Source: Botryotinia globosa
Lineage: Eukaryota; Ascomycota; Leotiomycetes; Helotiales; Sclerotiniaceae
Assembly (NCBI GenBank): GCA_014898425.1
Contig: RCSZ01000006.1
Span: forward strand, 1,736,001-1,800,000
DNA length: 64,000 nucleotides
Direction of reading: 5' to 3'
Part shown: positions 24,179 through 36,834 of the stretch, piece by piece
Numbering within the stretch: the first letter of the stretch is position 1
Layout of the letters: every line of letters starts with the position of its first letter
Program-made: the position numbers and the translations under genes
Notes under the pieces: generated by a model
The model's input: only the letters and a program-made list of their open reading frames with translations
Databases searched by the model: none
What the model was told of the DNA's origin: nothing

Positions 24179-25536
24179 GGATTGGATATAGCGGATCTGT
24201 TTTCTTTTCTCGCTTTTTATTTTTGCTTTTTGTCATCTTTCCTTGCTGCGATACTTGGGATGGGTAATGATGTCACGGCCGTGGAAACAATACCTCTTCT
24301 TTGCTCTTGGTTTTGCATTGGATTTTCTGCATTGGATTTTCTGCGTTGGATTTATTTCGTTGTTTTTTTCTTTTAGATATGCATTTTATGATTATCATGA
24401 TATCATGGATATGGATATGGATATAAAATATGAAATATGATTACGAAATATGGATACAAATTTCTTTTGCATTCTGCATTCTGCATTTGTATTTGGATCT
24501 GGACTTGTAGATGAAATTCAAATACTCGTCTACCTGCCTACCTCACTGATGTATAGGTTGAGTTGAGATGTATTGGAATATGAATGTGAAGGATGTGGAA
24601 TCTTGATAATTGCTTTTCGTTTGTATCGTTTAGATGTTTAGATGTTTAGATATTTAGATATTTAGATGTTTAAATATTTAGATGTTTAAATATTTAGATG
24701 TTTAAATATTTAGATGTTTAAATATTTAGATGTTCAAATATTTAGATGTTCAAATATTTAGATGTTTAAATATTTAGATATTTAGATATTTAGATGTTTA
24801 AATATTTAGATGTTCAAATATTTAGATGTTTAAATATTTAGATATTTAGATATTTAGATTCCTATTCAAATATTCGAGGCGCTTGAATAATAATTGAACG
24901 ATACTTGAATAATATTTGATTATGTGATGTGTGATGTATGATATATGATATATGGAGGGTATGTGATGTATGGAAAGGAGGGAATATATGGAATGCGATG
25001 CTGATGAGATGCGAGATATACTATACTTTCTATGATAGACTTGAAGGTCTGCTGTTATTTACTAAGGAAAAGAATAAGAGGTAGGTGGATAGATGAGTAG
25101 ATGGATGGGTAAGAGGGTGATTGTATGATTGTATGTATGTCCTACATATAAGTTACTTTGTTTTGTGAATGAACTGGAGTTTGTATTGGGTTGGGAGTGG
25201 AAATGGGGAAAGGGAGAGAATAGTGAGGATGAAGGAGAGAGGAGAGGGAGATGCTGGTGCTGGTGCTGCTAATATACTTGAAAATTAGTAATCAGAAGGT
25301 GGGAGTCAGAATTAGGAAGTGGATTTTTCCACGATTACGATACTGAACGGGGTAAGACAAGGGAGGATTGGAAGCGTAAGAGCAGGAAGAAAGGAGAAAG
25401 ACGGTTATCTTGAGAGGGGTGTCTTTCACATACTATGTATGTGTAAACAGTGGAAATATGTGTATGTGAATGCTCATATGCTTTTCCCATCCTTCGCTAT
25501 GCTATGTATCAATTGGGGTATCAACGCTTCAAAATG
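24179..25536. other. Convergent intergenic region with a TTTAGATR array
   Basis: Holds the minisatellite at 24629-24860 and further ATG/GAT-rich simple sequence up to about 25250. No gene seen. Confidence 0.5.
24629..24860. repeat. 8-bp-unit minisatellite (TTTAGATG/TTTAGATA/TTTAAATA)
   Basis: About 29 head-to-tail 8-bp units over 232 bp. The variants alternate, giving a 16-bp higher-order unit TTTAGATGTTTAAATA. Non-coding, between the 3' ends of the DUF3824 gene and DCD1. Confidence 0.9.
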
Positions 25537-26738
25537 CTAATATAGTGACTGTTTTTCTAGATGGATCAAACCATTTGCTGGCTGTGAAGAAAAAGGAATC
25601 AGTGAGTGAACTCGCTCATGCTGCAAGCTAGCTGGGAATTTTCACATACCGGAATAAATTGCCTTAATTTAATTCCCGCCTGACCGAATACTGCTGCTGT
25701 TTCTGCATCCATACTGTATCCTTGACTGTAAACCACTTCTGAAATCCCGACTTGCACAATCTTGATACTGCATGTGAGACAGGGACAGGTATCGCAATAG
25801 AGGATGGCATTTTCGCGGACTCTTTCTCGACCGGCTTCGAGAAGGGCGTTTTCTTCTGCGTGGAGACAGAGACATGTGCCGAGTCCTACTCCAGAGCCTT
25901 GTCCTTCGTTACAGCGAGAACAACCTCCTTCTCCGCAGTTGAGTAGACCTCTGGGTGTACCATTGTAGCCGGTTGAGATGACTCGTTTTTCGCGGACTAG
26001 GACGCAACCCACACGTCGCTTCATACAGTTACTGCGCTGGGCGGCGAGGGAAGCTAGTTGCATGAAATATTGATCCCAGCTTGGTCGGAGACGGTCCTCA
26101 TTTGTTAAATCGAGTTTGCCGAGTGTAGCGTATAGGTGGGCGAGATCTGAGGAGGTATTGAGGAGACGAATGGTAGCGCGGGAAATGAGGGATTGAAGAC
26201 CGTGTTCGGGGTCGTAGAGATGCTGATCGGAACGCAGGAGGAAATCTTCGAGAGTGATTGGTGTGGAAGGTGTGTTGGGACGTGCTTGGAAGCGTTTCCA
26301 GCGGATGGAAACTGGGGCGTCAACGCTGACGAGAATAAAGAAGGGGCGCCGGAGAAGGGCGTCAAGGATAGACTCAGTGTAGATATTGGTTGTTACCCAT
26401 CGTTCGCGCCAGCGCTTGGTTACGAAGTCGAGGAGGTCTGTGGTGCTTGTAAAGGTATATTGGGATTGCGATTGAGGTTTTGACTTCTGTCTCAGAGCTA
26501 TGCTATTCTCTTCCACATTTTCTGATTCTTCGGTTGAAACGCCATTGCTGATGTGAGTAGAGCTTTTGTTGCCTTGATCCGGTCGAAGGTAAAGGTGAGT
26601 AAAGCCATGGTGCTCTACGAGATATTGTGCGATTGTACTCTTGCCAGCACAAATTCCTGTGATCAAAGGTCAACTAAATATTGTTGTCCATATATAAGCT
26701 TAGAATATTCACTTACCTCCACACAGACCTATAAACAT
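25537..26738 (-). CDS. DCD1: Deoxycytidylate (dCMP) deaminase
   Basis: Exons 26717-26738, 25650-26656 and 25537-25581 give 357 residues. It deaminates dCMP to dUMP, feeding thymidylate synthesis. The N-terminus MFIGLCGGICAGKST has a P-loop-like fold and carries the extra N-terminal region typical of fungal enzymes. The C-terminal half is the zinc deaminase: KRRVGCVLVREKRVISTGYN, the zinc/catalytic motif HAEEN (His about 273, Glu about 275) and CPCLTC (Cys about 300 and 303). The first exon is only 22 bp; splicing it on restores the conserved GLCGG. The last 15-codon exon is inferred from a GTATGT donor and a TTCACAG acceptor. Shares a divergent promoter with ATG7. Confidence 0.93.
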
Positions 26739-27314
26739 GACTTTTTTAACTTTCTTCTTATCCCAAAGTTATCTGAAACCTTTACTACGATTTTTGCTTC
26801 TCCAATTGTGTGAAAATGTGTGGTGGGAGGTTTTGTAAATTCCCATGGAAGTGTGAAATAGCAAAGACAGCTTGGAGAGAAACAATCATAAATATGCCGG
26901 AGTATCACCGATTGGCTGATTATATAACCTCGGACCATGTGAGTTGAATCCTTGTCTTACTGCATCACTCGACATGCTGTATCCCACTAACCTAATTGCC
27001 CCTCCTCCATATATCTCATGATTTCAACCTAAGACTCTAGTGTCACACTACACCTCTTACAACTTGACTTCATTCATAAGATACTTTCACTTCTTGCACG
27101 ATCTCTAAATACCACATCAACTCTTACAAAGGCTTAACAAAGCTAACCAAATTGCTTTTATCTTTAGAGTCAAGACTGTACCCAAGATACCGACGTTGCC
27201 TTTATTGAAGAAGGCCCTTGGGACGGTGAGGTAGAAGAATTAATAACCTCATTTTCTACTATTGAAGAGCTATACACAGCTGTTCGCGTGAGAAAGGATA
27301 ACAACCAACTCGAC
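26739..27314. promoter_or_regulatory. Divergent promoter region, DCD1 and ATG7
   Basis: 576 bp between two start codons pointing apart. No clear TATA box. An open frame continues upstream of the ATG7 start without another Met, so 27315 is the first usable ATG. Confidence 0.5.
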
Positions 27315-29573
27315 ATGGCTTTAAAGTTCGCCCCATTTGCTTCTGAAATAGAGCTACCATTTTACACAGCTCTTTCCCAACTAAAGATCGATCATGATAA
27401 ACTGGACGATTCTGCAAGACCTGTTCTTGGGTTATATGAACCAAGAGCTACACAGAGCCCTGATCAAAGTTCTCGCATGAGAGTTCTTGGTAATGCTTTG
27501 AGTAGCAACGAGTATGGATTCACCTTCGTGTTTCAAATACGCGTACTGATTCATTCATAGTGTTCCATCTGGTCACATTCGAGCTGAGGGCAAAATCAAG
27601 AATGTTAATACCATCGAAGATTTCAAAAATATGGACAAACAAGCAATGTTACAAACTTCTGCTAAACAAGTAAGTCCCGTGATCTTCTGATCGACTCGCT
27701 TCGATGCCGTTCTGACAGGGGCAGATTTGGGATGCTATTAATGATGGCACCATTTATTCCATCCCTTCATTACTTTCTTCATTCACTATTCTGTCGTTTG
27801 CAAATTTGAAGAAATACACTTTTACATACTGGTTTGCTTTTCCTGCTCTCCATTCGGAGCCGGCATGGCGGAAAGTTGAACAGCCGCCCAAATTCAGCGC
27901 TGAAGAAACCACGGCGCTTACGGAAGAACTTGGTACATGGCGTTACAGCCACGACAATAGAGAGCATGGATTCTTTCTAGCCAAGCGAGTATACACATCC
28001 TCGGACCAGCCACAAGATCCGGAGAATGAATCGACCTCTGACCTGCCCTTCAGGTGGGTTATTGGATCCTTGAGAGAATTCGAAAATGGGTTCTTTAATG
28101 GTGTGGAGAAAAAGGATCAATATGTATCTTTTGTTGATCCGTCTACTTATCATGAGAATCCGGGGTGGATGCTACGTAACCTGTTAGTTCTAATTAGACG
28201 GAGGTACAAGCTCGACAAAGTCCAAATACTTTGCTACAGAGATAATCATGCAAAACGCCATGTGCCTCAGAGTTTAATCTTGATTTTAGAGAGCATCTAC
28301 GACCCAGAATATCAACTCACTGCCCCTGATCAGATTCCTAAAGTAACAGGCTGGGAGCGTAATAGTCTTGGAAAGCTCACTGCGAAAGTCACCAATCTGG
28401 CTCAATACATGGATCCCGCTCAATTAGCCGACCAGGCGGTAGATTTGAATCTAAAATTGATGAAGTGGCGCATCGCACCTGAATTGAATTTGGATGCTAT
28501 CAAAAACACGAAATGCTTATTGCTCGGAGCTGGAACCCTTGGGACATACGTTTCGAGACTTCTGATGGGTTGGGGAGTACGCAAGATCACCTTCGTTGAC
28601 AATGCCTCTGTGTCTTTTTCGAATCCTGTTCGCCAGCCATTGTTCGACTTCAAAGATTGTATTGATGGCGGTGCCAAGAAAGCATTTAGAGCATCTGAAG
28701 CTCTTCAGGAAATTTATCCAGGAGTTGATAGCACGGGACATGTAATGGCAGTACCAATGCTTGGACATCCGATCACAGATGAAGCTGCTACGAAGGCGAA
28801 TTTCGAGCTTCTACAAAAGCTTATTGAGGATCACGATGCCATCTTTTTATTGATGGATACTCGTGAGAGTAGATGGCTCCCAACTGTAATGGGAAAGGCG
28901 GCTGGCAAGATTGTTATGAATGCAGCTTTAGGATTTGATACGTACGTTGTGATGAGACATGGGGTTACTCCTCAAGATGGAGGCCCTGCCGCTCTAGGCT
29001 GTTACTTCTGTAACGACGTTGTAGCGCCATCTGACGTAAGTTTCTAGCTATCCTTCGTTTCTACATGATATACTAACATGACTCTTTTAGTCCGTAAAAG
29101 ATCAAACTCTTGATCAACAGTGCACAGTCACTCGACCAGGTGTTGCACCCGAAGCATCTTCTAAGCTTGTGGAACTGCTTGCGTCTGTCCTTCAACATCC
29201 GTTGAAAGGTGCTGCTCCAGCTCCGAAGCTCTCCTCAAATCAACAATCTGGTCAACTGGAGTTCGATCGGGACCCACCAAACCATCCTCTAGGTCTCGTG
29301 CCTCATCAGATTCGAGGCTTTTTGGCCGCTTACAAAACAATGCTAATCAGCGGCCCTTCTTACGATTGCTGTTCAGCCTGCTCGCCAAAGATTGTGAATG
29401 CATACAAAGAAGATGGATGGGAGTTTATCAAGCGCGCATTAACTGAAAAGGACTACATTACCGAATTGAGCGGCTTGGCAGAGGTTCAACGCCAAGCTGA
29501 AGCAGCTGCAAACGATGTAGAATGGGATAGTGATGAAGAGGGCATGGAAGATGAAGAGCCTGAATTACTATGA
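27315..29573 (+). CDS. ATG7: Ubiquitin-like-modifier-activating enzyme ATG7 (autophagy E1)
   Basis: Exons 27315-27511, 27561-27669, 27725-29035 and 29091-29573 give 699 residues. ATG7 activates ATG12 and ATG8 by adenylation and thioester formation, then passes them to ATG10 and ATG3, in the cytoplasm. Seen: start [20 protein letters not shown], the N-terminal domain segment [18 protein letters not shown], the nucleotide-binding [14 protein letters not shown] (about residues 368-381), and the catalytic cysteine in [16 protein letters not shown] (Cys about 550, eleven codons into exon 4). The C-terminus is acidic ([17 protein letters not shown]). All four exons join in frame with standard splice sites. 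Confidence 0.96.
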
Positions 29574-30261
29574 CTGTGAGCTTTATACATGTCCCCGGAC
29601 ATCGAGATGGCGTTAAGCTATATATGGAATGGGCATTGATGGTATGACTTATGATTCTGTTGGCGTTTTGCAGATGGTGGTGGAGGATTTTAGATTGGTT
29701 GGCGTGTTTTTGGGGATAATATATGGATGATGAGCTTTCTCGGGGTAGTAGTAGACTAGATATCTCAGATTGGTGGTTCTGATGGTTTTGGTAGTTTTAA
29801 GTCTCATGGAATCGAGATAATTGAAACGATCTTTAAGGGCAACTGGTTATGTCTAAATATAAGCTCGACGTGACTATTCTGTATGTGCGATGGTAGTTTC
29901 AATCTTGTCAAAACTTTAATATTTTAATTGAGTCTCTAAAATAGTTCATCGATATCTTAATTCAATTGGTGACCCAGTCCAGCAAAGCTAATAAGTTGTT
30001 TCAAATAGGGATTAGTGAGGGGTAGCTCTCCACCATCAATGATTGGCTGCATTTTAGTGCGGATCTAAACGGGAGTTGCCGCACATTCTCCAAGCTTCGA
30101 AGGCCAATGGCAAAAAAGTTAATGAACACCTTGAAGCTTCTTAGTACGTCAATTGTAATTCTTCTATCATACCGTGAGTCAAACGACTTTACTGCTTCTT
30201 CTATTTTCATCTAATCCTTTGGTTCTTTAGATACTGTACATAGCATTACCATTTCTCAACC
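29574..30261. other. Intergenic region ATG7-CIA84
   Basis: 3' end of ATG7 and promoter of the next gene. Nothing else recognised. Confidence 0.5.
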
Positions 30262-32722
30262 ATGCGCTCCCAATTGACCCGCAGAGTCTTCCGTGGACTT
30301 TTGTCAAACGAAGGCCTCATATTACCATGCCAAAATCGAGCGCCATCGTCATTAACACTCCGACGTCGCCGGAATGCACTTCCTACGGTATCCTACGCAC
30401 CTCGTCGTTCTCTTTTTGGATTTTCTCGGAAACCTCCACGACAACCAAAAGCACCAGACTTGGAACCCGGAATGAAAAAAATGGCAGAATTTAGCTTAAT
30501 GACGAAGATTCATGCACGAACCGCGAATAAAGACGATATGCTCAAAGCTTTCAATGAATTCTTCAAACATAAGGTCGATACAGAGCGAGCAGTAAATAAT
30601 ATCGAGGCGGGGCATGCGTTGAGGACTTTGAAGTATCTGGTTAGTTGCGGGTTGGGGGATGGACACCTTAAGGATTTTATGACGGCTTTGAAAGCCTTGA
30701 CGATCATTCCTAAAGATGAGACGAACGATTTTCTGGAACTGGCAAGACTTCTTTTCCTAGAGATCAAGAAGCTGTCGGAATTATCTGGGTCTAATGAGAA
30801 TGCGCCAAGTTATGAACGCTTTATAAAAATACTGAGTGGGGTTGGGAAATCCTTAGAGGCTAGAGAGCTTTGCGAAGAAGAGGCTCGAAATTTTCTAGAA
30901 GATGAGAAAACTTCCTCGGGATCTTCAATTAAAGAGTACAGTGCCACGCAGCGCAAAATCATGAAACGGAACTGGTTTACCGTTTTATCTGGATTTGCGC
31001 GAGAAGGGAACGAGATAGAATTACTGAAGACATACGAGAGATTGGAAGAGCTACGCATAGGACGTAATAACACCAGCAAGGAAATCGTCGTCAAGTTTTA
31101 TACGTCTAGGGACCGTGTTCCGGAAGCGCAAGCATGGTTTGAGAAAGTTTTCTATGATCCGGTGGAACTTACCTCTAGCATGCTGCAAAATATGCTCAAA
31201 TTCTGTCTCCGTCACGAGGAACTGCTAGACTGGTGTAAAAATATCTTTCGCAAAGTTCTGGAATCAGAAAAATTGCAAAAAGAAAAGTGGGATGTTGTGT
31301 TCCAATGGGCTGCAAGTGCTATGGACAAGGGCGTTGAAGATGTGGAACGTATGATGCGTATCATGGAAAAGCGTTACCCTGACGATTATTCTATGAGACC
31401 TGATATTGACACTATCAATGGTTTGGTCGAATATGCAATCTCGAAAAATGATCCATATCTTGCAGAGCGTTATATCGCATTAGGGCAAAAGTTCAATATT
31501 CGTCCAAATGCAAGAACTTTCATCCTGCAGATGGACTATCGAGTTGGTGCTGGAGATCTTTCGGGTGCCCATGCATCCTATAACCTGCTCCAAGGCGAGG
31601 AGATATACAAAGACGAGGATTTGCCCGTCATTAATAGATTCGTCCGAGCACTCTGTGCCTCTGAGAATCTGCCTTACAACGAAATCTCATCAATCGTTTC
31701 CGATCTTGACGAGCGTAATGCAAGGTTAGAGGCAGATACAGTTTCGTCACTCTCTACGATGTACATTGCCCGCAATGAGCTCCATGATGTAGTAGATTTG
31801 TTACAAGTCAATACTTACCACTATACCCTTTTAGAGCGAGCTCAGATACGAAATGCGATACTCGCTTTCTGTTTTGACAGAAACAACCATGAGGATCGTA
31901 TATGGGATGCTTATCGTGTCGTCACCCACATCTTCGACGAGACTGATGTTCCAACACGGACGCGCATTATGAACGAATTTTTCGATCGCAAAAGATCGGA
32001 TATGGCTTGTCATGTCTTTGGTCACATGCGTCAGCATATCAGCCCTAACAGACGTCCTGTGTTAGATACTTACATAGATTGTTTTGTTGGTATAGCATCA
32101 TGTGCGGATGCCGAGTCTCTCGACATGATTCATAACATGTTGAAAATGGACAGTACCATAGAGCCTAACACCCGTCTATATAACTCTTTGATGCTGGCTT
32201 ATACAGCTTGCGAAGATGCTAGTCGATCTCTACATTTCTGGGATGATATCACAAATTCTCGCGAAGGACCTAGTTACAAGAGTCTGGAAATAGTGTTTCA
32301 AGCATGCCAGAGAAAACCTTTTGGGGATGGACCAGCAAGGGAGATTTGGACTAAGATGAAGAGGATGGAGATTGAAATTACGAGGGAAGTTCATGCTGCT
32401 TATGCCGGTGCATTAGCTGGACAGGGAAAATTAGATGAGGTCAAGGTGTTGGTGGAGGCTATGGAGAAGGATGTTGGGTTTGGCCCGGATATATTGACGT
32501 AAGTTATGTTTTTGCTATATTGCTCTAAAGGGTTCTCTAACATAACGCAGTATTGGAACGATTTATAATGCAATTCAAGGCTCAAATAGGAAAGATCTGG
32601 TGGCGGAATGGACAAGCGAATTATATCCAGAGGTGTGGAAGGAGGCGGAGAAACTCGGATTTACGGAACATGAGGAGGGTCATATGGTGTTGAATATGCC
32701 AGAGAGGAAACTTAGAGCTTGA
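30262..32722 (+). CDS. CIA84: Mitochondrial PPR protein, complex I assembly factor CIA84-like
   Basis: Exons 30262-32498 and 32551-32722 give 802 residues. The N-terminus MRSQLTRRVFRGLLSNEG with RRRRNALPTVSYAPRRSLFG is Arg-rich with few acids, a mitochondrial targeting sequence. The block RKPPRQPKAPDLEPGMKKM matches the start of fungal CIA84 (complex I intermediate-associated protein 84) as I remember it. The rest is helical-repeat sequence with PPR-like units (IEPNTRLYNSLMLAYTACED, GPSYKSLEIVFQACQ). CIA84 binds assembly intermediates of the complex I membrane arm without being part of the final complex. The 52-bp intron has a GTAAGT donor; the second exon gives TIGTIYNAIQGSNRKDLVAE, continuing the repeat. 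The exact orthology could be to another mitochondrial PPR protein. Confidence 0.75.
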
Positions 32723-33480
32723 GTGAAGGTTGTATGTTAGATACATATTTATATTCAAATTTAAGCTGGTTGTGACTAGTCGGTAGTCAAAGTTTACTAC
32801 AGACAATACTAAAGTTTTTTTGCTTGTGTAATGATATATACTTTATTGAGTCTCGATGTATCTTGTTCCACTGTTGATCTCTATCTTTTATGGATAGATC
32901 AATTAGGACAAGAGGAATCTAGATTTTAAAACAGTTGTGTTCAGGTGGTAGATTGTAGGGCCGCTTGATAGGATCGACGTTGATATGCTTTCCCCATTTC
33001 TTCGGCGAAGAAAAATTAAAATCTCGTCTCCGATGACTAAAGTCTGACATAAGATTCAAGGGGCATGAGAGTCATTTGCGGTCATTATATTAGCATAAGG
33101 GGATGAAATATCCAATACAAGTGAGATCATTTTTAGTGTTTACTACGTCGTTATAATTTATCTTCTTATTGAATAATATGAGGCTGTTGTTTGATGTCTT
33201 TTTTTTATATTCCTTTTCATAAGATGAGTTTGGGTAGTGACTAGGTAATCTTTGAGAATTCCACTGTTAAAGTTGAAGGCTATTAGATGGCAGTTGCTGT
33301 ACTCATTGTATCGTCTGATCCAAGCAGTGGGTAGCTCTTGTTCTTCTGTCACTGAAAAGCGCCAACTTTCATTGCCGTAATGGTTTCGATATGTTGGGTT
33401 ACGGTGAGTTAAATACTCTAGTGGTAATTTGTCATCAACCGTACCTGTGTATACCTAGGTAGTATGGTATCCTTATTTCG

Positions 33481-33678
33481 TAACAGCGTTGTATGTGAGT
33501 GATATCGAGTGTGATACGGTCAGAATATATCATGCTTACGGTATGTCAAGTTCTCTATTGGCAACCTAATATCAATATTATCTCTGTATAGTATAGTGAC
33601 TCAATTCTTAACAGCCTCGTATGTGAGTGATGTCGAGGGTTATACGGTTGAAATGTAGCATGTTTACGGTGTGTCGAA
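33481..33678. repeat. Diverged direct duplication, 70-bp copies 128 bp apart
   Basis: Copy 33481-33550 begins TAACAGCGTTGTATGTGAGT; copy 33609-33678 begins TAACAGCCTCGTATGTGAGT. Both continue with GATRTCGAG, ATACGGT and TTACGGTRTGTC blocks. It lies 300-500 bp upstream of member B, so it may be promoter sequence. Confidence 0.75.
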
Positions 33679-33751
33679 TGATTGTTAAGCTAACAGCACA
33701 TACGCTTACGCCGTATCATCCCCTTCGGTTGCGGACATCTCTTCCTCATAT

Positions 33752-33760
33752 CTATATATG
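33752..33760 (+). promoter_or_regulatory. TATA-like box of member B
   Basis: CTATATATG, about 215 bp upstream of the start at 33975. A CRE-like TCACGTCA follows at about 33767. Composition and position only. Confidence 0.4.
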
Positions 33761-33974
33761 TTCAAGTCACGTCAGCTTCATCACAATCATTTATTCTTGA
33801 TTCCCAGACGCAAAGTCGCAACAGTTAAATCAATCCAAAAACATTACCACCAATTAATTGTTCCTCATTCGTCGTTAACATTATCAAAATTACACCAAGA
33901 TCATCAGAACTAAATCAAGTCAACTTCTTTAAATCACAGCAAGTCGACTTCTTAAAGTCACAAGTATCATCAAA

Positions 33975-34706
33975 ATGAATACCCCAAATTCCATCTTCTC
34001 GGGACGCTGCCAGATAAACATTTTCCAATACAGATGTCTCCACAGCGGGCAGGAAAACACTGCAAGATGCAGGAGTCATTTCGACAATCAGCCCTGTATC
34101 CCTGATGTGGTTTATACGGAGGAAGTCAAGGATAGAGATTGCGCAGAATGTGTCATGAGGTTAGTACCCCCTTTCAATTAGGATTTGAGATTCGAGATTT
34201 GATGGTGTGAGATCTGTGGCTAACTGCAGACTGTTAGTAGAGATTCCGGCTATGCTTCCGACGAAATTTACATGAATACTCCCACGAACACTGCCACCAA
34301 ATCATCAGGATCCGATGATAGCAGAGGATTCAAACGATCCAGTCTTTTCCATAAACAGCGAAGTGGTATCAAACACAAATCGACATCAATTGGCACAGGA
34401 GGAGATAAGTTGTCAAGAAGCAAGGATATTAAAACCCACCAATCTAGAGGTGATGAATTGAGGTATAGAAGAGCTATTGTCAAGTCGCGCAGTGAAGGTG
34501 GATACAGAACACCTATGAATCCACCCACGAAGATATCCAAGAAGATACCCAAGAGATCGAGAATGGGTGCAAAAGCACAATTGAAGTCAAAGATGGAGGC
34601 TGAAATGACGGATGAAATGGAATTGGATATGGAGATGCATGGATATGAAGACAAGAACGATGTAGCTGATCTATCTCGCAAGTTGAACTCTCTTACATGC
34701 GATTAG
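33975..34706 (+). CDS. Cys-rich two-exon family protein with a basic tail (member B)
   Basis: Exons 33975-34159 and 34238-34706 give 217 residues. Exon 1 (start MNTPNSIFSGRCQINIF) holds CQINIFQYRC, CRSHFDNQPC and DCAEC, the same Cys order as member A, which also starts MNxPN. The donor GTTAGT is in phase 2, three residues after the CxxC. An earlier possible acceptor (GCAG) gives a stop at once; the one at 34236-34237 opens a long frame. Exon 2 is hydrophilic and disordered, with repeated Lys/Arg clusters (KISKKIPKRSRMGAK), then an acidic Met/Glu segment (MELDMEMHGYEDKND). The basic cluster looks like a nuclear-localisation signal. No known domain recognised; function unknown. Confidence 0.7.
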
Positions 34707-35451
34707 TTGGGATAGCTAATCAGCGCTGGATTGGACTTAACTGAGGTTATCAATTGAAGAAAAGCAGTTTTTTTCAGGGCTTGACGCGCAGCAGGAATTG
34801 TATTTACTCTGATTAGTAGCTAGTTTGCATGTAACAACCGGCATCCCTTAATTATTGGGGAGATTGACATTAAATTATTTAGCATTCAAATCTGATCCGC
34901 TAATCTAATGCCATATTTAGCGCAAACTCTACACACTCTTATTCATTTGGTCGTTTAAATCTTCGGCTATTTTGCTAACCCCCTTCCCACGTCGTGAACA
35001 AAGTCTAAGTGAAATATAGAGTCGTAATTTCAAGCAACACAGTGTATTCCTCAATAGCTTATATATTGGTAATTTACCCACAACAAATGCATATTCAAAA
35101 CTCATGGGGGAATCTGTCCCTTTTTCATGACATTTCATCACCAACATGATATTTTGGCTTCCTTCGGCTCTTTCGCTTACTAATGATGATATATTCTAAA
35201 ACTTTCGTTGTTGTGGGTATTTGTGACTGGCTACTTGCTAGATGTTTGATGAATCATGTTTCGAATAACTTTTATGACTTGGGGTTACAAATTTTGTGAG
35301 AAGAGTTGCATAGCCCTCTGTCATCGAAGCTCATTCAACGTTTCAAACGCCATTATGCGACAGAATGAAGAATACTCAACGAGTCAGATTAGGCAGAGTT
35401 ATAAAGTAAAAGTACCTAAATTATGCCATCTGTTACGGAAATTCCTGGAAA
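34707..35451. other. Convergent intergenic region in the Cys-rich cluster
   Basis: Between members B and C. Short open frames at 34929-35147 (minus) and 35256-35474 (plus) resemble nothing known. Confidence 0.4.
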
Positions 35452-35938
35452 TCAAGAATTTGTCTCGTCCTTAAACCTTGACCTCCATCTCATGTTTACC
35501 ATCTTCTCTTTGAGTCCCAATATTTCTTTCGGTGTTGCCCTAATTGACAGTGGTATTCTTGGTTCGCAGATGAGTGCTGTACTTTTTTGACCCATTTCTC
35601 TTTTCGGGGCGTCTCGGGCCCTTTCTCTCATTATTTCTAAATCTGGATACTCCAGAGGGAAAACGTCCCCGTTAGTCCTAGTTCTCAGATCCAACCAGAA
35701 GAATTATTGAATTCTCTTACTTTCTTTGGCAATCAGGACAATCGTAATTCTTGATCTCTCCAGTTTCAACGCGTCTGATGCAACAGCAGGACCAAGGAGT
35801 GAACACATGTCTGGCACATTTGTAGAGATCTTGATCCTTACCGGGATCTCCGCATCTGTACTTAAACCAGTATGAAGTGCATTGTAGAGGTTGAGGAGGT
35901 ACATTTTGCGCATTTTGGTTTGAGTAGTTGGTACTCAT
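35452..35938 (-). CDS. Cys-rich two-exon family protein (member C), tail uncertain
   Basis: Exon 1 is 35721-35938 and codes CTSYWFKYRCGDPGKDQ, CARHVFTPWSC and YDCPDCQRK, the family order with an extra CC. The donor GTAAGA is again phase 2, soon after CxxC. Two tails are possible. An acceptor at 35678 (43-bp intron) gives a second exon 35452-35677 ending RWRSRFKDETNS. A better placed acceptor, with a CTAAC branch point, at about 35648 gives a basic tail starting KFRNNERKGPRRPEKRNG that hits TAG after about 34 residues, although the same frame stays open beyond it for about 24 residues more. The gene may be intact or recently broken in its tail. Confidence 0.55.
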
Positions 35939-36834
35939 CCTGGATATGATTCGTAAGAGTAGCCATTGCTAAAACCCTCAGGTTTCGCAGAGTATATACT
36001 ATCATTCTCAAAGGGTATATCGAAATAAATGAGCCTATTCCATGTCAATGGTTATGTTTGTTTGAGGAAAGTATTACTTTGTGTGTCAAAGATATCTGTC
36101 AACTCTATTCTGCGAGATATTTCGAGCTTAAACCGTATTCAATCCCATTAATCCAATGGAAAAGAAAGTGTATGACAACTACTGATATAGATATGTGTAA
36201 TATGCTTCTTTGTATGTTGAGCACGACAATAGTAGTTGGATGGCTCGAAACTTCGATCATTGTAATGATGGCACTCCAAAAGAACAAGTGTTTGCATGAT
36301 GAGGATTAAAACTTCAGCTTAGATCGTTTATGAGTTACGTCGGTAGAAAGTTCACGATGAGCAGAGCCAATCCTACGCGATATGAAAGCTTCTAGGTTAA
36401 GAATCTCCTGGCAGGATTGATGCAATTTATCATAAACTTGGTGAATGAGTACACCTGTTTTTGTCATGTACTTCTATGAAATAGATCAAAGAAAGACGTT
36501 GGAAGAAATGACCAGTATATGCTTGATGACTGTCGGTGAACTTTAGAGATTTTCACACTTCGCATAATCTTCACGGTCGTATTGGCATCGACCCAAAGAA
36601 TGTATGGAAAAAAAAGGTGAATTGTTGGTAATCACATATCTTGTCAATAGAAAAAGCTAATTGTCCGGTTTATAGATTTGTGGGTAATTTCCTATAAGGG
36701 GGAGTGAAAGGGTATGGCTCAACAAGATAATACTGAGTATTTTTTGTATTGTTATATTTCTAAGTCAACGATCACCTTTGAATCTAGATTTTGCAAGGAT
36801 TCTACTTTGATATAGTCGGATATTCATACATATT
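35939..36834. other. Intergenic region in the Cys-rich cluster
   Basis: Apart from the short frame at 36148-36297 described separately, nothing recognised. Confidence 0.4.
36148..36297 (-). pseudogene. Possible degenerate Cys-rich family exon 1
   Basis: A 49-residue frame begins MQTLVLLECHHYNDR and continues NYYCRAQHTKKH then SSCHTLSFPLD. The spacing C, then YYCRAQH, then C recalls the family, but the final CxxC and the phase-2 donor are missing. The weakest of the family calls. Confidence 0.2.

Larger units (their letters stand above)
32723..33974. other. Intergenic region with a 70-bp diverged duplication
   Basis: Promoter region of member B on its right side. Contains the repeat pair at 33481 and 33609. 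No gene seen. Confidence 0.5.
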
